Part shown: positions 36,423-45,185 of the stretch, in pieces | Numbering within the stretch: position 1 is the first letter of the stretch | How the letters are laid out: each line of letters starts with the position of its first letter | Assembly (NCBI GenBank): GCA_016718505.1 | Contig: JADKDE010000004.1 | Location: 372,001-436,000, forward strand | Length of the DNA: 64,000 bases | Reading direction: 5' to 3' | Source: Saprospiraceae bacterium | GTDB lineage: Bacteria; Bacteroidota; Bacteroidia; Chitinophagales; Saprospiraceae | Program-made: the position numbers and the translations under genes | The notes under the pieces: model-generated | The model's database searches: none | Seen by the model: only the letters and a program-made list of their open reading frames with translations | What the model was told of the DNA's origin: nothing

Positions 36423-37487
36423 ATGAAAGCTAAATTATCTAAGTTTAATTTTGAATTGCCTAAAAAGCAAATAGCCAAATATCCAACGGCTAATCGAGAC
36501 GAGTCTCGGCTTATGGTGATTCATAGAGACACGGGTAAAATTGAGCATAAAATATTCAAGGATTTGCTTGGATACTTTGATGACGGAGACGTTATGCTTT
36601 TTAATAATACAAAGGTATTTCCAGCCAGATTATACGGTAAAAAGGAAAAAACGGGAGCCAAAATAGAAGTATTTCTTCTTAGAGAACTTAATAAGGAAAT
36701 GCGCTTGTGGGATGTATTAGTGGATCCTGCTCGTAAGATAAGGGTTGGAAATAAACTGTATTTCAAGGACAACAACGGTAACGATATTCTGGTCGCAGAG
36801 GTCGTGGATAATACTACCTCAAGAGGTCGAACCATAAGGTTTTTTTATGATGGTTCAGATGAAGGATTTTACGAATTGATTTCTCAACTTGGACAGATCC
36901 CAATACCCAAATACATAGGCCGAAATGCTGAAGATATTGACACTGAAAGGTATCAAACTGTTTATGCAAGTGAAGTCGGTGCAGTAGCAGCTCCAACAGC
37001 TGGACTCCATTTTAGCAAGGAACTGATGAAAAGGTTAGAAATCAAAGGTGTCAACATCGGTGAATTAACGCTACACGTGGGCCTTGGCACTTTTAGATCC
37101 ATCGACGTAGAAGATTTATCTAAGCATAAAATGGAAGCAGAGTATTTTAGGATACCTGAAAAAACTGCTGAGATGGTGAATAAGGCACGTCAAGAAATGA
37201 AAAGGATATGTGCTGTTGGTACCACCTCTATGAGGACCATCGAATCATCCATAACGGCGGATGGTTTCCTAAGACCAGCAGAAGGTTGGACGAATAAGTT
37301 TATATTTCCTCCTTACGATTTTGGCGTGGCCAATAGTATGATTACAAATTTCCATTTGCCAAAAACAAGTTTGATTGTAATGATATGTGCCTTTGCAGGT
37401 CAAGAATTGACGATGGATGCTTATGAGGAGGCAATGAAGGAAAAATATAGATTCTTTAGCTATGGTGATGCCATGCTAATTATTTAA
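36423..37487 (+). CDS. queA: tRNA preQ1(34) S-adenosylmethionine ribosyltransferase-isomerase
   Basis: A 354-residue enzyme that transfers the ribosyl part of AdoMet to preQ1 in tRNA, making epoxyqueuosine at wobble position 34. Family segments are FELPKKQIAKYPTANRDESRLMV, VMLFNNTKVFPARLYGKKE, YQTVYASEVGAVAAPTAGLHF, LTLHVGLGTFRSI, KRICAVGTTSMRTIES and the C-terminal TNFHLPKTSLIVMICAFAG. It is complete, with its own promoter, and is followed closely by the DUF2795 gene. Confidence 0.97.
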   Translation: MKAKLSKFNFELPKKQIAKYPTANRDESRLMVIHRDTGKIEHKIFKDLLGYFDDGDVMLFNNTKVFPARLYGKKEKTGAKIEVFLLRELNKEMRLWDVLVDPARKIRVGNKLYFKDNNGNDILVAEVVDNTTSRGRTIRFFYDGSDEGFYELISQLGQIPIPKYIGRNAEDIDTERYQTVYASEVGAVAAPTAGLHFSKELMKRLEIKGVNIGELTLHVGLGTFRSIDVEDLSKHKMEAEYFRIPEKTAEMVNKARQEMKRICAVGTTSMRTIESSITADGFLRPAEGWTNKFIFPPYDFGVANSMITNFHLPKTSLIVMICAFAGQELTMDAYEEAMKEKYRFFSYGDAMLII

Positions 37488-37516
37488 AAACGTTTTTTAT
37501 TTTAATCAATAATATT

Positions 37517-37738
37517 ATGTATTGGACATTGGAATTAGCGCATCATTTGGAAGACGCGCCTTGGCCAGCTACAAGGGATGAATTAATAGATTATGCCATC
37601 CGATCAGGCTCTCCACTAGAAGTTATCGAAAATCTCCAAGAGATGGAGGATGACGAGGAAATTTATGAGAGTATTGAAGATATTTGGCCAGACTATCCTA
37701 GGAAGGAAGATTTCTTATTCAATGAAGATGAATTCTAG
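37517..37738 (+). CDS. DUF2795 family small acidic protein
   Basis: A 73-residue acidic protein: MYWTLELAHHLEDAPWPATRDELIDYAIRSGSP, then VIENLQEMEDDEE and a DIWPDYPRKEDFLFNEDEF tail. These fit the DUF2795 family widespread in Bacteroidota, of unknown function. It lies 29 bp after queA, probably co-transcribed, and ends in a strong terminator. Confidence 0.85.
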   Translation: MYWTLELAHHLEDAPWPATRDELIDYAIRSGSPLEVIENLQEMEDDEEIYESIEDIWPDYPRKEDFLFNEDEF

Positions 37739-37753
37739 TCTTTGGGGATAAAT

Positions 37754-37787
37754 AAAAAAAGAGATTGCAAATACAATCTCTTTTTTT
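37754..37787. terminator. Bidirectional terminator after DUF2795
   Basis: A perfect ~14-bp stem (A7-GAGATTG with CAATCTC-T7) around a 6-nt loop. It forms the left end of direct-repeat copy A; in copy B the matching hairpin is degraded. Confidence 0.85.
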
Positions 37788-38003
37788 ATGCCCAAACTTT
37801 TGTGTTTATTATTTGACAAGTATAAAAACACTATTTTTCCTTTAATGCCATTATCCTAAAAAAAGGAGGCTGCTAAAAAGCTACCTCTTTCATTTATTAT
37901 TCTACCCGATATTTATCTAAAAATACTCATTTTCAACCAAATTGATTCTCCTTTGGATGCTATAAGCCTTAGCATATGAAGTCCATCCGTATATTTACTG
38001 ACA
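37755..38003 (-). pseudogene. Direct-repeat copy A: decayed 3' end of a T9SS sorting-domain gene
   Basis: About 250 bp match 38808-39057 at roughly 90% by eye, in the same orientation. On the minus strand it encodes only the last ~29 codons of a T9SS C-terminal domain, reading VSKYTDGLHMLRLIASKGE...MSIFR before a stop near 37916. The intact neighbour reads VSQYTNGLYMLRIIPSKGE...MSILR. Upstream of that point (above 38003) homology stops abruptly and no gene body is left. It is therefore a remnant of a paralogous or duplicated gene plus its terminator and downstream spacer. Confidence 0.8.
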
Positions 38004-38097
38004 CCACTGCTGACGCAAGACTTTGACTTGTGCCAAAACTTACTATCGGTTTGTTGGTTTGGCTTTTCCATAAAGCCAAGAAGAGGGGGACATTTAT

Positions 38098-38354
38098 TTA
38101 TCCATAAATATCTTTTCGGTGTCCAAGTGTGATTATATCCACGACAAGTTCTTTATCAAAATATCATAAATAATGCGATAATCACCAATTCTAATTCGGT
38201 ATCCACTTCTGTCTATTAGTTTTTTGGAACCAATAGGACGTGGGTTTGTGGCCAAACATGCAATGGCATCAATTATTGGTTCGGCTACTTTATTTGAAAG
38301 TTTATCTAATTGCCTTTGTGCTTTTTTCGACAAGACAATTGTATAGTTAGCCAT
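38098..38354 (-). CDS. RelE/ParE-family toxin, C-terminus frameshifted
   Basis: A type II toxin of the RelE/ParE fold: MANYTIVLSKKAQRQLDKLS, PRPIGSKKLIDRSGYRIRIGDYRIIYDI. The uninterrupted frame ends early at 38133 with ILIKNLSWI. At 38158-38161 (four A's on the plus strand) one more base restores FDKELVVDIITLGHRKDIYG and an 85-residue protein with the usual RelE-type ending LGHRKDIY. The antitoxin gene upstream overlaps by 8 bp (ATGGCTAA), the normal toxin-second order. RelE-type toxins cleave mRNA at the ribosome; ParE types poison gyrase, and the IGDYRIIY segment fits RelE. If the shift is real the toxin is probably dead. Confidence 0.85.
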
Positions 38355-38553
38355 TTTTTACTTCTCTATTCTTTATGTATTCAGAGAATAGAATACGTTC
38401 GCCATCATCATCTTTTTGTGCTTCGTCGTATAGCCTGACGTCTTCCATATCTTCGAGCTCTTCCATGATGGCATCAAACTCATTTATCGGGAGAATGACC
38501 ATTGACTTTTCGCCGTTGGCATCCTTTATAAATTGTGGGTGTACTGTAACCAT
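38347..38553 (-). CDS. Phd/YefM-like antitoxin
   Basis: A 68-residue acidic protein starting at ATG 38553 (MVTVHPQFIKDANGEKSMVILPINEFDAIMEELEDMED). A possible TTG lies two codons upstream. The MVILPINEFDAIMEELE stretch resembles the N-terminal DNA-binding half of Phd/YefM antitoxins; the C-terminal part (ERILFSEYIKNREVKNG) would wrap the toxin. It overlaps the toxin by 8 bp and is expected to repress its own promoter at about 38560-38640. Confidence 0.82.
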   Translation of the reverse strand: MVTVHPQFIKDANGEKSMVILPINEFDAIMEELEDMEDVRLYDEAQKDDDGERILFSEYIKNREVKNG

Positions 38554-38559
38554 ATTCAA

Positions 38560-38966
38560 TTTGTTTATCTACAATATTTCAATTAAAAGTCAAAGGCAAA
38601 AAAAAGATTCTTGCCATTTTGATTTTACAAAGTTAATAAGAAAAAGAATATAGAGTAAAAACAAAAATAATTATTGCACGATCCAAAGTATTGGGTTGGA
38701 GGTTTACGTTTGGAGCTACTTGTACCAGGGTCGCTGCGTTACGATTGTATCAATATAATCAAAAGATATTTTGGGGTAACAAGTTTGAAAACTTGCGTCA
38801 GCGTTTGAAAAAGAGATTGCAAACTCAGGCGCTTTTTTTATGCCCAAACTTTTGTATTTATTATTTGACAAGTATAAAAACACTACTTTTCCTTTAATGC
38901 AATTATCCTAAAAAAAAAAGAGGCTGCTAAAAAGCAACCTCTTTCATTTATTATTCTACCCGATAT
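38560..38966. other. Intergenic region with palindrome and direct-repeat copy B
   Basis: About 400 bp without a convincing gene. It holds the antitoxin upstream region, a perfect palindrome CAAGTTTGAAAACTTG at 38780-38795, the left part of repeat copy B (from 38808), and the terminator of the T9SS repeat protein gene. A degenerate, inverted relative of the palindrome region (GACGCAAG...CTTGT) lies beside copy A near 38014-38032. Confidence 0.55.
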
Positions 38967-39057
38967 TTATCTAAGAATACTCATTTTCAACCAAGTTGAT
39001 TCTCCTTTGGAAGGTATAATCCTTAGCATATAAAGTCCATTTGTATATTGACTGACA
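38808..39057. repeat. Direct-repeat copy B, spanning the 3' end of the T9SS repeat protein gene
   Basis: This is the intact partner of copy A (37755-38003). It covers the last ~30 codons of the cysteine-rich T9SS gene, its terminator and about 100 bp of downstream spacer. The two copies are ~1.05 kb apart and enclose the toxin-antitoxin pair. Confidence 0.8.
38911..38944 (-). terminator. Terminator of the T9SS repeat protein gene
   Basis: Stem AAAGAGG-TGCT/AGCA-CCTCTTT with one mismatch; on the minus strand it is followed by a nine-base U tract. It lies 22 bp after the stop codon. A related hairpin is in copy A. Confidence 0.75.
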
Positions 39058-41493
39058 TCCAAATTTATGGTATTGATATTTGGATACAAGCCTTCTCTCA
39101 TTTCTTTGAGTTTACGACCATTTAAGTCATACATTTCAATCAAAAGATTTTGTTCGATTGCTGAGTTTATAGCTATCTGTACTGATGAACCTGCCACAGG
39201 ATTTGGCGAAATAGATGTAGTCAAACTTCTAAATTCTTGTGTTCCTCCTCCTTGCAATTGTTGAATGACAATTGATGCTCGAGATATACAAGTAGTATCT
39301 AATAATGATTCAACTTCCACTACATAAACTCCTGGTGCATTGATTTCGATAACCGATGTATTAGCACCAGTATTCCAGTAGAAAAGATAATTAGAAGGAC
39401 TGCCTGGAACTCTAGCTACTAAGTGAGTACTGCCATCTCTTACGATTGTTACTTGACAGTTATTGCCAGGGATTGGTTGATAAACATAACATGCAGCTGC
39501 AGCACATCCGTTGGCGCTGGTTGCAGTCACACAATACGTTCCTGCAGCAACGAGTGTGAATAAATTCTCTACCACCGTCAGCTGACCAAGTATAATGGAA
39601 TGGTCCAGTTCCAGTTGGGTTGGCTACCAAGGTATTTCCATTTGGACTTAAAGTAAGTATTAAACCGCAAGTATTAGAACCGTTGGTTCCACTGATATTT
39701 ATACAAGACTTAGCAGTACAATTAGTTGTTACATTTGTTACTGTAACACAGTATTCCACACGACCTGTATCAATAACTACATTGGATGCAGTAGATCCTG
39801 TATTCCAATGGTATGTATAACTACCTGTATTTAAAGGTACTCTTGCAACTAAATGCGTGTTCCCGTCTCTTACGATGGTCACTTGACATCCATTGTTCGG
39901 ATTTGGATTATAAACAAAACAGTCAGATGTAACACAACCAGCTGCTGTAGTAATAGTCACACAGTAAGTTCCAGGTGAAGTTATCCTGATGGATGCGTCA
40001 TCTGAACCAGTGCTCCATCTATATCTAGAATCGTCACTACCTATTACGTATGCTTTCAAAGTTGACGATGTTGTACCATTAAAAACATGGTCAAATACAA
40101 CCTTACAATTATTGATATTTATGCAAGATTTTGCCACGCAATGAGCATCATTTGTAACTGTCACACAATATTCATTTCTATTTGGAGTGATTTCAACTCT
40201 AGAGGTGTTGGCACCTGTATTCCAATGATAAGTAAATGGCCCAGTACCTTGAGCGATGGCAAATAAACCACCGGAACTTGTTCGTTCTATTCTTACAGCA
40301 CATAGGTTTGTGTTTGAATCTAATTCGATACAACTATGAGCACTGCACCCATTCGCAAATAGTACTTTCACGCAATATTTAAGCTCATTTCCAATATTGA
40401 TAACTGAGGTATTTTGCCCATTATCCCAGTTATAACTTATGACATCGCTCCTTCCGCTTCCATAAGCTCTAAGGACATTACCATCTCTGACAATTCTTAC
40501 TCCGCAAGAGTATATACCCGCAGTATCCCTAACGATAAAGCACGTTTTAGCAATGCAAGTAGCACTTGAAACGGTAACGCAATATTCATGTCTATCATTT
40601 GTTATTTGAACGCTGCTGGTATTTGCTCCAGTATTCCAATGATAAGTAGCAGAATCCAGATTGTCGGAAGCAAAAGCTGTTAAGGTTCTTAAATCATTAG
40701 AACTTACTATTTTTACTTCACAATCACGGGTAAATGGCTTAACTGTAAAACATTTGGTCGCCACACAATTGGTAGTAGTCATGGTTACACAATATGTCCC
40801 TGGTGCATTTACTGTAATTGTTTGAGTCGAATCACCAGTACTCCAAGCATACTGCACATTGTTATTGTCCACATTAAATGGAAAAGCTTTCAATACATTT
40901 CTATGACCAGCTATTTCAACTCTACATGGTCTTGGGGTGAATTGATAACAAGTACTTGCAACACATCCTAGTCTATCGGTCACCGTCACACAGTAAGTTG
41001 TAGTTGAACTATTAGTCCTGATGATTGGTGTAGTAGCACCTGTACTCCATAAATATCTATAAGGTCTTTTTCCACCTATGGGTTTAGCTGCTAAAAAGTT
41101 CCCAATTCTACGAATAGAAACTTGACAAGTACTATTGGAAATTCGTTGACAATAAATAAAATTGATTTCAATTGTTGTAGCGTTATTTGTGTTTCCAAAT
41201 GATTCAGTTTTTACACTGGTACGATTGTCACAGTCAATCATGGTAGCAACAACTCTACCTCCGATAGAATCTACGGGTGAGGCGAAGGTAGTAGAATAGG
41301 CTCCATTGGAGTCAGTCTGCACAGCATCTAGTGCTGAAAATGAATTGCCATCTCCAATCGCATTGACGAGAATGGTCACGCCACTCTTAGGATTGCCGTT
41401 TTGATCTTTGACGACCCCTTGAACCAAATAATTGGTAGCATTTAGACCTATGCTGCAAGCAATGAAGAATAGGAAAATAAATAATTTTTTCAT
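38967..41493 (-). CDS. Secreted nine-repeat cysteine-rich T9SS protein, frameshifted in repeat 8
   Basis: Start chosen at ATG 41493 (MKKLFIFLFFIACSIGLNA, clear signal peptide) rather than the longer upstream frame. About 841 residues after repair. The order is signal peptide, a carboxypeptidase-regulatory/Ig-like domain (residues ~21-115), and nine ~70-residue repeats from residue 123. Each repeat begins C-x-V-x-I, has a central Y-x-W-[NS]-T-G core, then YCVTVT and a C-V-A-x-x-C end. The last ~90 residues are a T9SS sorting domain (SISPNPVAGSSVQIAI, NGLYMLRIIPSKGES). The repeats resemble SprB-type adhesin repeats with added cysteines. The frame breaks near 39580-39590, inside repeat 8. A surface adhesin or matrix role is inferred. 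Confidence 0.85.
39240..41127 (-). repeat. Nine protein-level tandem repeats with paired cysteines
   Basis: Repeats 1-8 each carry four cysteines in the order C...YC...C..xC; repeat 9 keeps only the first and third. The units diverge in sequence but several are close at DNA level (for example repeats 7 and 9 share QVTIVRDG-THLVARVP). Confidence 0.8.
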
Positions 41494-41551
41494 AACTTTT
41501 GTTTGTTTTATATAAAGATACCTTGATAAGGTATTATGTTGTTTTTTAAAA

Positions 41552-42961
41552 TTAATTATCAATATTTGAGCCCTGTTCTATCCAACATCTGATCATATCG
41601 CGTTCATCCTCGGTCATATTCGTAATATTGTTTTGTGGCATATTTTTAGTAATGACAGCCCTTTGGAGTATTTTATCTGACAATCTCTTTATGTCCTCTG
41701 GCTTGTCATACATGACTCCATTGGGAGCTACTGTGAATATTTTATCAGTTGGACTGGCAGAGTGACATTGAATACATCTGGATTGAATGATGGGATAAAT
41801 TTCTTTAAATGAAACCGTATCGCTGCAGCTATTTCCCTTTTTAGGGGAGGTGATGAAAGCTACGCTAAGCAATAGCAATACTGAAATTGGAAAAACCCAG
41901 ATAGATTGTTCACCTTTTTCCTTTAAATTCAAATAATGTTTGATACCAGCACTGCCTAAGGACAATCCAGCCAATATAAGCCAAGGATACTCATGACTGA
42001 AGGTACTAGGAAAGTGATTAGAAATCATGATAAACAATACTGGGAGCGTAAAATAATTATTATGTAAAGACCTCAATCCCGCATTTTTACCAAGCTGTGG
42101 ATTCAAATAAGTGCCATTCTTTGCCGCTTCGACCATGGCTTTTTGAGAAGGGATAATTACAAAGAAAACATTCAATGTCATAATGGTACCAATCAAAGCT
42201 CCAAAGTGCATAAATGCAGCCCTTGGAGTGAAAATATGGCTATACACGAAAGCAAATTCTATTGCAAAAATAAATCCAATCAAGGCAAAAGCTAAAGGAA
42301 ACTTGGAAAGATTGGACTTGCACATTCTGTCATATAAAATCCAACCTAAAAACAATGAGAAAATGCCCAGCCCAATTCCTTTTGAAGGAGTTAAATCACA
42401 AATTTTCGGGTCGATAAGCATCGCTTTCGCATTGAAATAGTAAACAATGAAAAGCAGGCAAATTCCAGATACCCAGGTGAAATAAGATTCATATTTAAAC
42501 CAGTGAAGTTCTTTGGGGATGACTTTAGGTGCTATGTTGTATTTTTCTAAATAATAAAATCCACCACCATGCACCGCCCAGTAATTTCCAGCCAATTCAT
42601 CTCGTAAGTCCTTGGTTCTGTTGAGTCCATTTTCAAGAGAAATAAAATAAAAAGAGGAGCCTATCCAAGCGATACCAAAGGTTATGTGCAGCCACCTCAC
42701 AATTAAATTGGACCATTCGTGAAAGTGGCCTTCGTAAATACTCCCTTTCAACAAGCAATAAACTAAAAAGGCACTCATCAAAAAACCGAGTACTATGACC
42801 GTATTGATCAGTTGTTTTGTGTGGATAATTTTGTCAAGATGCCTTTCATCTTCATTTTCCTTACATTTTTTTTCCAAAATATTTAAATTGTAAAGGCTAT
42901 TCCCACAAAAAACAAGGATTACAAGTACTAATCCCAATAATCCATAATATAAGTAATCCAT
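41552..42961 (-). CDS. puuD: PuuD-like membrane urate oxidase (hydroxylase) with cytochrome c tail
   Basis: The start is probably ATG 42961 (MDYLYYGLLGLVLVILV), giving 469 residues; the longer frame to 43060 runs into the divergent gene's promoter. About eight membrane helices match the urate-oxidase N-terminal family, with LIVRWLHITFGIAWIGSSFYFISLENGL, WAVHGGGFYYLEKYNIAP, LHWFKYESYFTWVSG, RAAFMHFGALIGTIMTLNVFF and LRSLHNNYFTLPVLFIMISNH. A C-terminal cytochrome c domain has the heme site RCIQCH. The family converts urate to 5-hydroxyisourate and passes electrons to the respiratory chain. No other purine catabolic gene is nearby. Confidence 0.85.
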   Translation of the reverse strand: MDYLYYGLLGLVLVILVFCGNSLYNLNILEKKCKENEDERHLDKIIHTKQLINTVIVLGFLMSAFLVYCLLKGSIYEGHFHEWSNLIVRWLHITFGIAWIGSSFYFISLENGLNRTKDLRDELAGNYWAVHGGGFYYLEKYNIAPKVIPKELHWFKYESYFTWVSGICLLFIVYYFNAKAMLIDPKICDLTPSKGIGLGIFSLFLGWILYDRMCKSNLSKFPLAFALIGFIFAIEFAFVYSHIFTPRAAFMHFGALIGTIMTLNVFFVIIPSQKAMVEAAKNGTYLNPQLGKNAGLRSLHNNYFTLPVLFIMISNHFPSTFSHEYPWLILAGLSLGSAGIKHYLNLKEKGEQSIWVFPISVLLLLSVAFITSPKKGNSCSDTVSFKEIYPIIQSRCIQCHSASPTDKIFTVAPNGVMYDKPEDIKRLSDKILQRAVITKNMPQNNITNMTEDERDMIRCWIEQGSNIDN

Positions 42962-43023
42962 TAAGCTAATTTTGGTACAAAATAACAAAATAGAAGAGAG
43001 ATTAAAAAATATTATTCCAATTA

Positions 43024-43056
43024 TTGTGAGTTTAAAGATATTATACACTAAATTTG
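43024..43056 (+). promoter_or_regulatory. Bacteroidota promoter for the lipoprotein gene
   Basis: A -33 TTG at 43024-43026 and a -7 TAAATTTG at 43049-43056 are separated by 22 bp, within the known TTG-N17-23-TAnnTTTG spacing, and lie 18 bp before ATG 43075. This is the best complete promoter in the window. Confidence 0.6.
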
Positions 43057-43074
43057 GCAAAAATTTGTTGTCTG

Positions 43075-43581
43075 ATGAGTAAAAACATAATTAATATTTT
43101 GGGTTGCATTTGCTTGATTTTATTGGTTTCATGTAAAAAAAATAAAGTAGATGTGCCTGTCGATCCCGTGCCAACTAAGACTCAGTTATTGGTGAACAAA
43201 AACTGGAAACTTGAAAGTCTAAGTTTAGAAATTCCTTATGTTACGCCATTGGGGACTTTTCAAGACATTTATGGTGTGCTCGTTCGAGACTGTGAAAAGG
43301 ACAATACCTATTTTTTTAGAGAAAACCTGACCGCGACGGGTTATGAAAATGCTCTCAAATGTAACACTACAGATCCTGATTCAACGAATGGTGTTTGGAC
43401 ATTTATCGAAAATGATACAAAAATAGTGATGGGACTAAATAATCCCCTTCCAATAGACACTTTGACTGTGACAGAACTTACAGCGACTCAATTAAAATTC
43501 CGATTAGATGTCAGTAGCTTATCGTTTTTTGCAGGGCAACCTGAAAAAAGATATGCCACAGGACATTTTGTTAAGCAGTAA
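43075..43581 (+). CDS. Lipoprotein with lipocalin-like domain
   Basis: A 168-residue protein starting at ATG 43075 (MSKNIINILGCICLILLVSC), with a type II signal peptide and lipobox LVSC. The mature part resembles small Bacteroidota lipocalin-like domains: QLLVNKNWKLESLSLE, CEKDNTYFFRENLTATG, a second Cys in ALKCNTTDPDS, NGVWTFIENDTKIVMG and ITELTATQLKF-like strands. It is 27 bp upstream of the sodium symporter gene and divergent from puuD. The function is unknown; ligand binding is a guess. Confidence 0.78.
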   Translation: MSKNIINILGCICLILLVSCKKNKVDVPVDPVPTKTQLLVNKNWKLESLSLEIPYVTPLGTFQDIYGVLVRDCEKDNTYFFRENLTATGYENALKCNTTDPDSTNGVWTFIENDTKIVMGLNNPLPIDTLTVTELTATQLKFRLDVSSLSFFAGQPEKRYATGHFVKQ

Positions 43582-43608
43582 AAAAAAGTATTAAGTTTCT
43601 AATAGATT

Positions 43609-45087
43609 ATGGTCATTACCCCAACCTTATTAGTAGGCATCATAGTCATTCATTTTGCTTTGTTGATGGGGATCGCATGGCTGACTTCAAGGAATTCAGA
43701 CAATAGTTCTTTTTTTGTAGCAAATCGAAATGCTCCTTGGCTTTTAGTGGCATTTGGGATGATTGGCACGTCGATCTCTGGTGTTACATTCGTCTCAGTA
43801 CCTGGAGCCGTTGGGAATCCACCGGAAGTAGCAAATGCCAATTTTTCGTATCTACAATTGGTCCTCGGCAATTTGGTGGGGTATTTTGTAGTGGCGGCAG
43901 TTTTATTACCATTATATTATAAAAATAATGTTGTTTCGATTTATCAGTATTTAGAAAACAGATTTGGCTTCTATACGTATAAATCTGGAGCAGGAATGTT
44001 TATTGTATCCCGTGTTATTGGTGCTGCTTTCCGGCTGTATTTGATGGCACTGGTGTTGCAGACATTTGTTTTGGACTCTTTTGGGATTCCATTTGAAGTA
44101 ACTGCGATTTTGGTACCTGCATTAATTTGGGTTTACACTTTCAAAGGAGGTACGAAAACTGTGCTTTGGACGGATACAATTCAGACGGTTTTGTTTTTAT
44201 CGGCATTATTGTTTACGCTTTCTGATATTTCAAATTTGCTTGGAAAAGATTCCATGAGTCATTTTATTGGTGAAATTTGGGATGGCCCCTATGCGAAGGT
44301 ATTCCATTTTGATCACGGATGGTCAAGCCCTAATTATTTTTTAAAACAATTTCTTGCAGGACTCTTGACAGTAATTGCTATGGTAGGGTTGGATCAGGAC
44401 CTTATGCAGAAAAACCTTACTTGCAAATCTCTTAAGGATGCACAAAAAAATGTTTTTACCTTTTCCGCCATTATCTTACTGGTCAATATTTTATTTTTAA
44501 CGCTTGGAGCAGCCTTGTACATCTACGCTCAAAACAAAGGGATTATCCTTCCTACAAAAAGCGATCAGGTTTACCCATTTTTGGCCTTCAATCATTTGAG
44601 TACGTCGATAGGAATCATTTTTATGATAGGCATAGTTGCTTGTTCCTATTCAGCAGCAGATAGCGCACTTACCTCCTTGACGACTTCGTTCTGTGTAGAT
44701 TTTTTAGATTTTCAAAAAGTAGAAGAATCCCCTAAAAAACATAAAACTAGAACTTTAATCCATCTTGGATTTACCGTATTATTGGCTCTGGTGATTATGA
44801 TTTTTCATTATTTGAATTCAGAATCTATCGTCAATCAAATATTCAAAATAGCTGGTTATACCTATGGTCCATTGCTAGGAATCTTCGCTTATGGCATCAT
44901 TTTCAAGGGAAAGGTAGCAGACCGATACGTGCCTTACATTTGTATAGTTGCTCCCATAATTACTTATATCATCGATAAAAATTCCGTTGAGTGGTTTGGA
45001 GGTTTTACTCTGGGATTTCTCAATCTCGCCCTAAATGCATTGCTTACCATGCTTATGATTTGGGTTGTTAGTATTTGGAAGAAATAA
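43609..45087 (+). CDS. Sodium:solute symporter (SSS family)
   Basis: A 492-residue transporter with about thirteen helices, starting MVITPTLLVGIIVIHFALLMGIAW. Characteristic SSS segments are SFFVANRNAPWLLVAFGMIGTSISGVTFVSVPG, GMFIVSRVIGAAFRLYLMALVLQ, and GLDQDLMQKNLTCKSLKDAQKN. The sodium-site helix is GIVACSYSAADSALTSLTTSFCVDFL. Substrate candidates include sugars, nucleobases, pantothenate or amino acids. A link to the nearby PuuD (urate uptake) is tempting but only positional; the two are on opposite strands. Confidence 0.9.
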   Translation: MVITPTLLVGIIVIHFALLMGIAWLTSRNSDNSSFFVANRNAPWLLVAFGMIGTSISGVTFVSVPGAVGNPPEVANANFSYLQLVLGNLVGYFVVAAVLLPLYYKNNVVSIYQYLENRFGFYTYKSGAGMFIVSRVIGAAFRLYLMALVLQTFVLDSFGIPFEVTAILVPALIWVYTFKGGTKTVLWTDTIQTVLFLSALLFTLSDISNLLGKDSMSHFIGEIWDGPYAKVFHFDHGWSSPNYFLKQFLAGLLTVIAMVGLDQDLMQKNLTCKSLKDAQKNVFTFSAIILLVNILFLTLGAALYIYAQNKGIILPTKSDQVYPFLAFNHLSTSIGIIFMIGIVACSYSAADSALTSLTTSFCVDFLDFQKVEESPKKHKTRTLIHLGFTVLLALVIMIFHYLNSESIVNQIFKIAGYTYGPLLGIFAYGIIFKGKVADRYVPYICIVAPIITYIIDKNSVEWFGGFTLGFLNLALNALLTMLMIWVVSIWKK

Positions 45088-45185
45088 GGCTAGGAGAGGG
45101 TTCGGTACTACTTGGATTAGAACCATTTATTTCAGGTATTGGCAAGTCCGAACCTTTAAAGCATAATCTAAGCGGTTATTGGTCG

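Noticed and set aside
38375..38897. Plus-strand frames (92 and 68 codons) across the TA promoter and spacer
   Set aside because: One is antisense to the antitoxin; the other runs through repeat and terminator sequence and matches no family.
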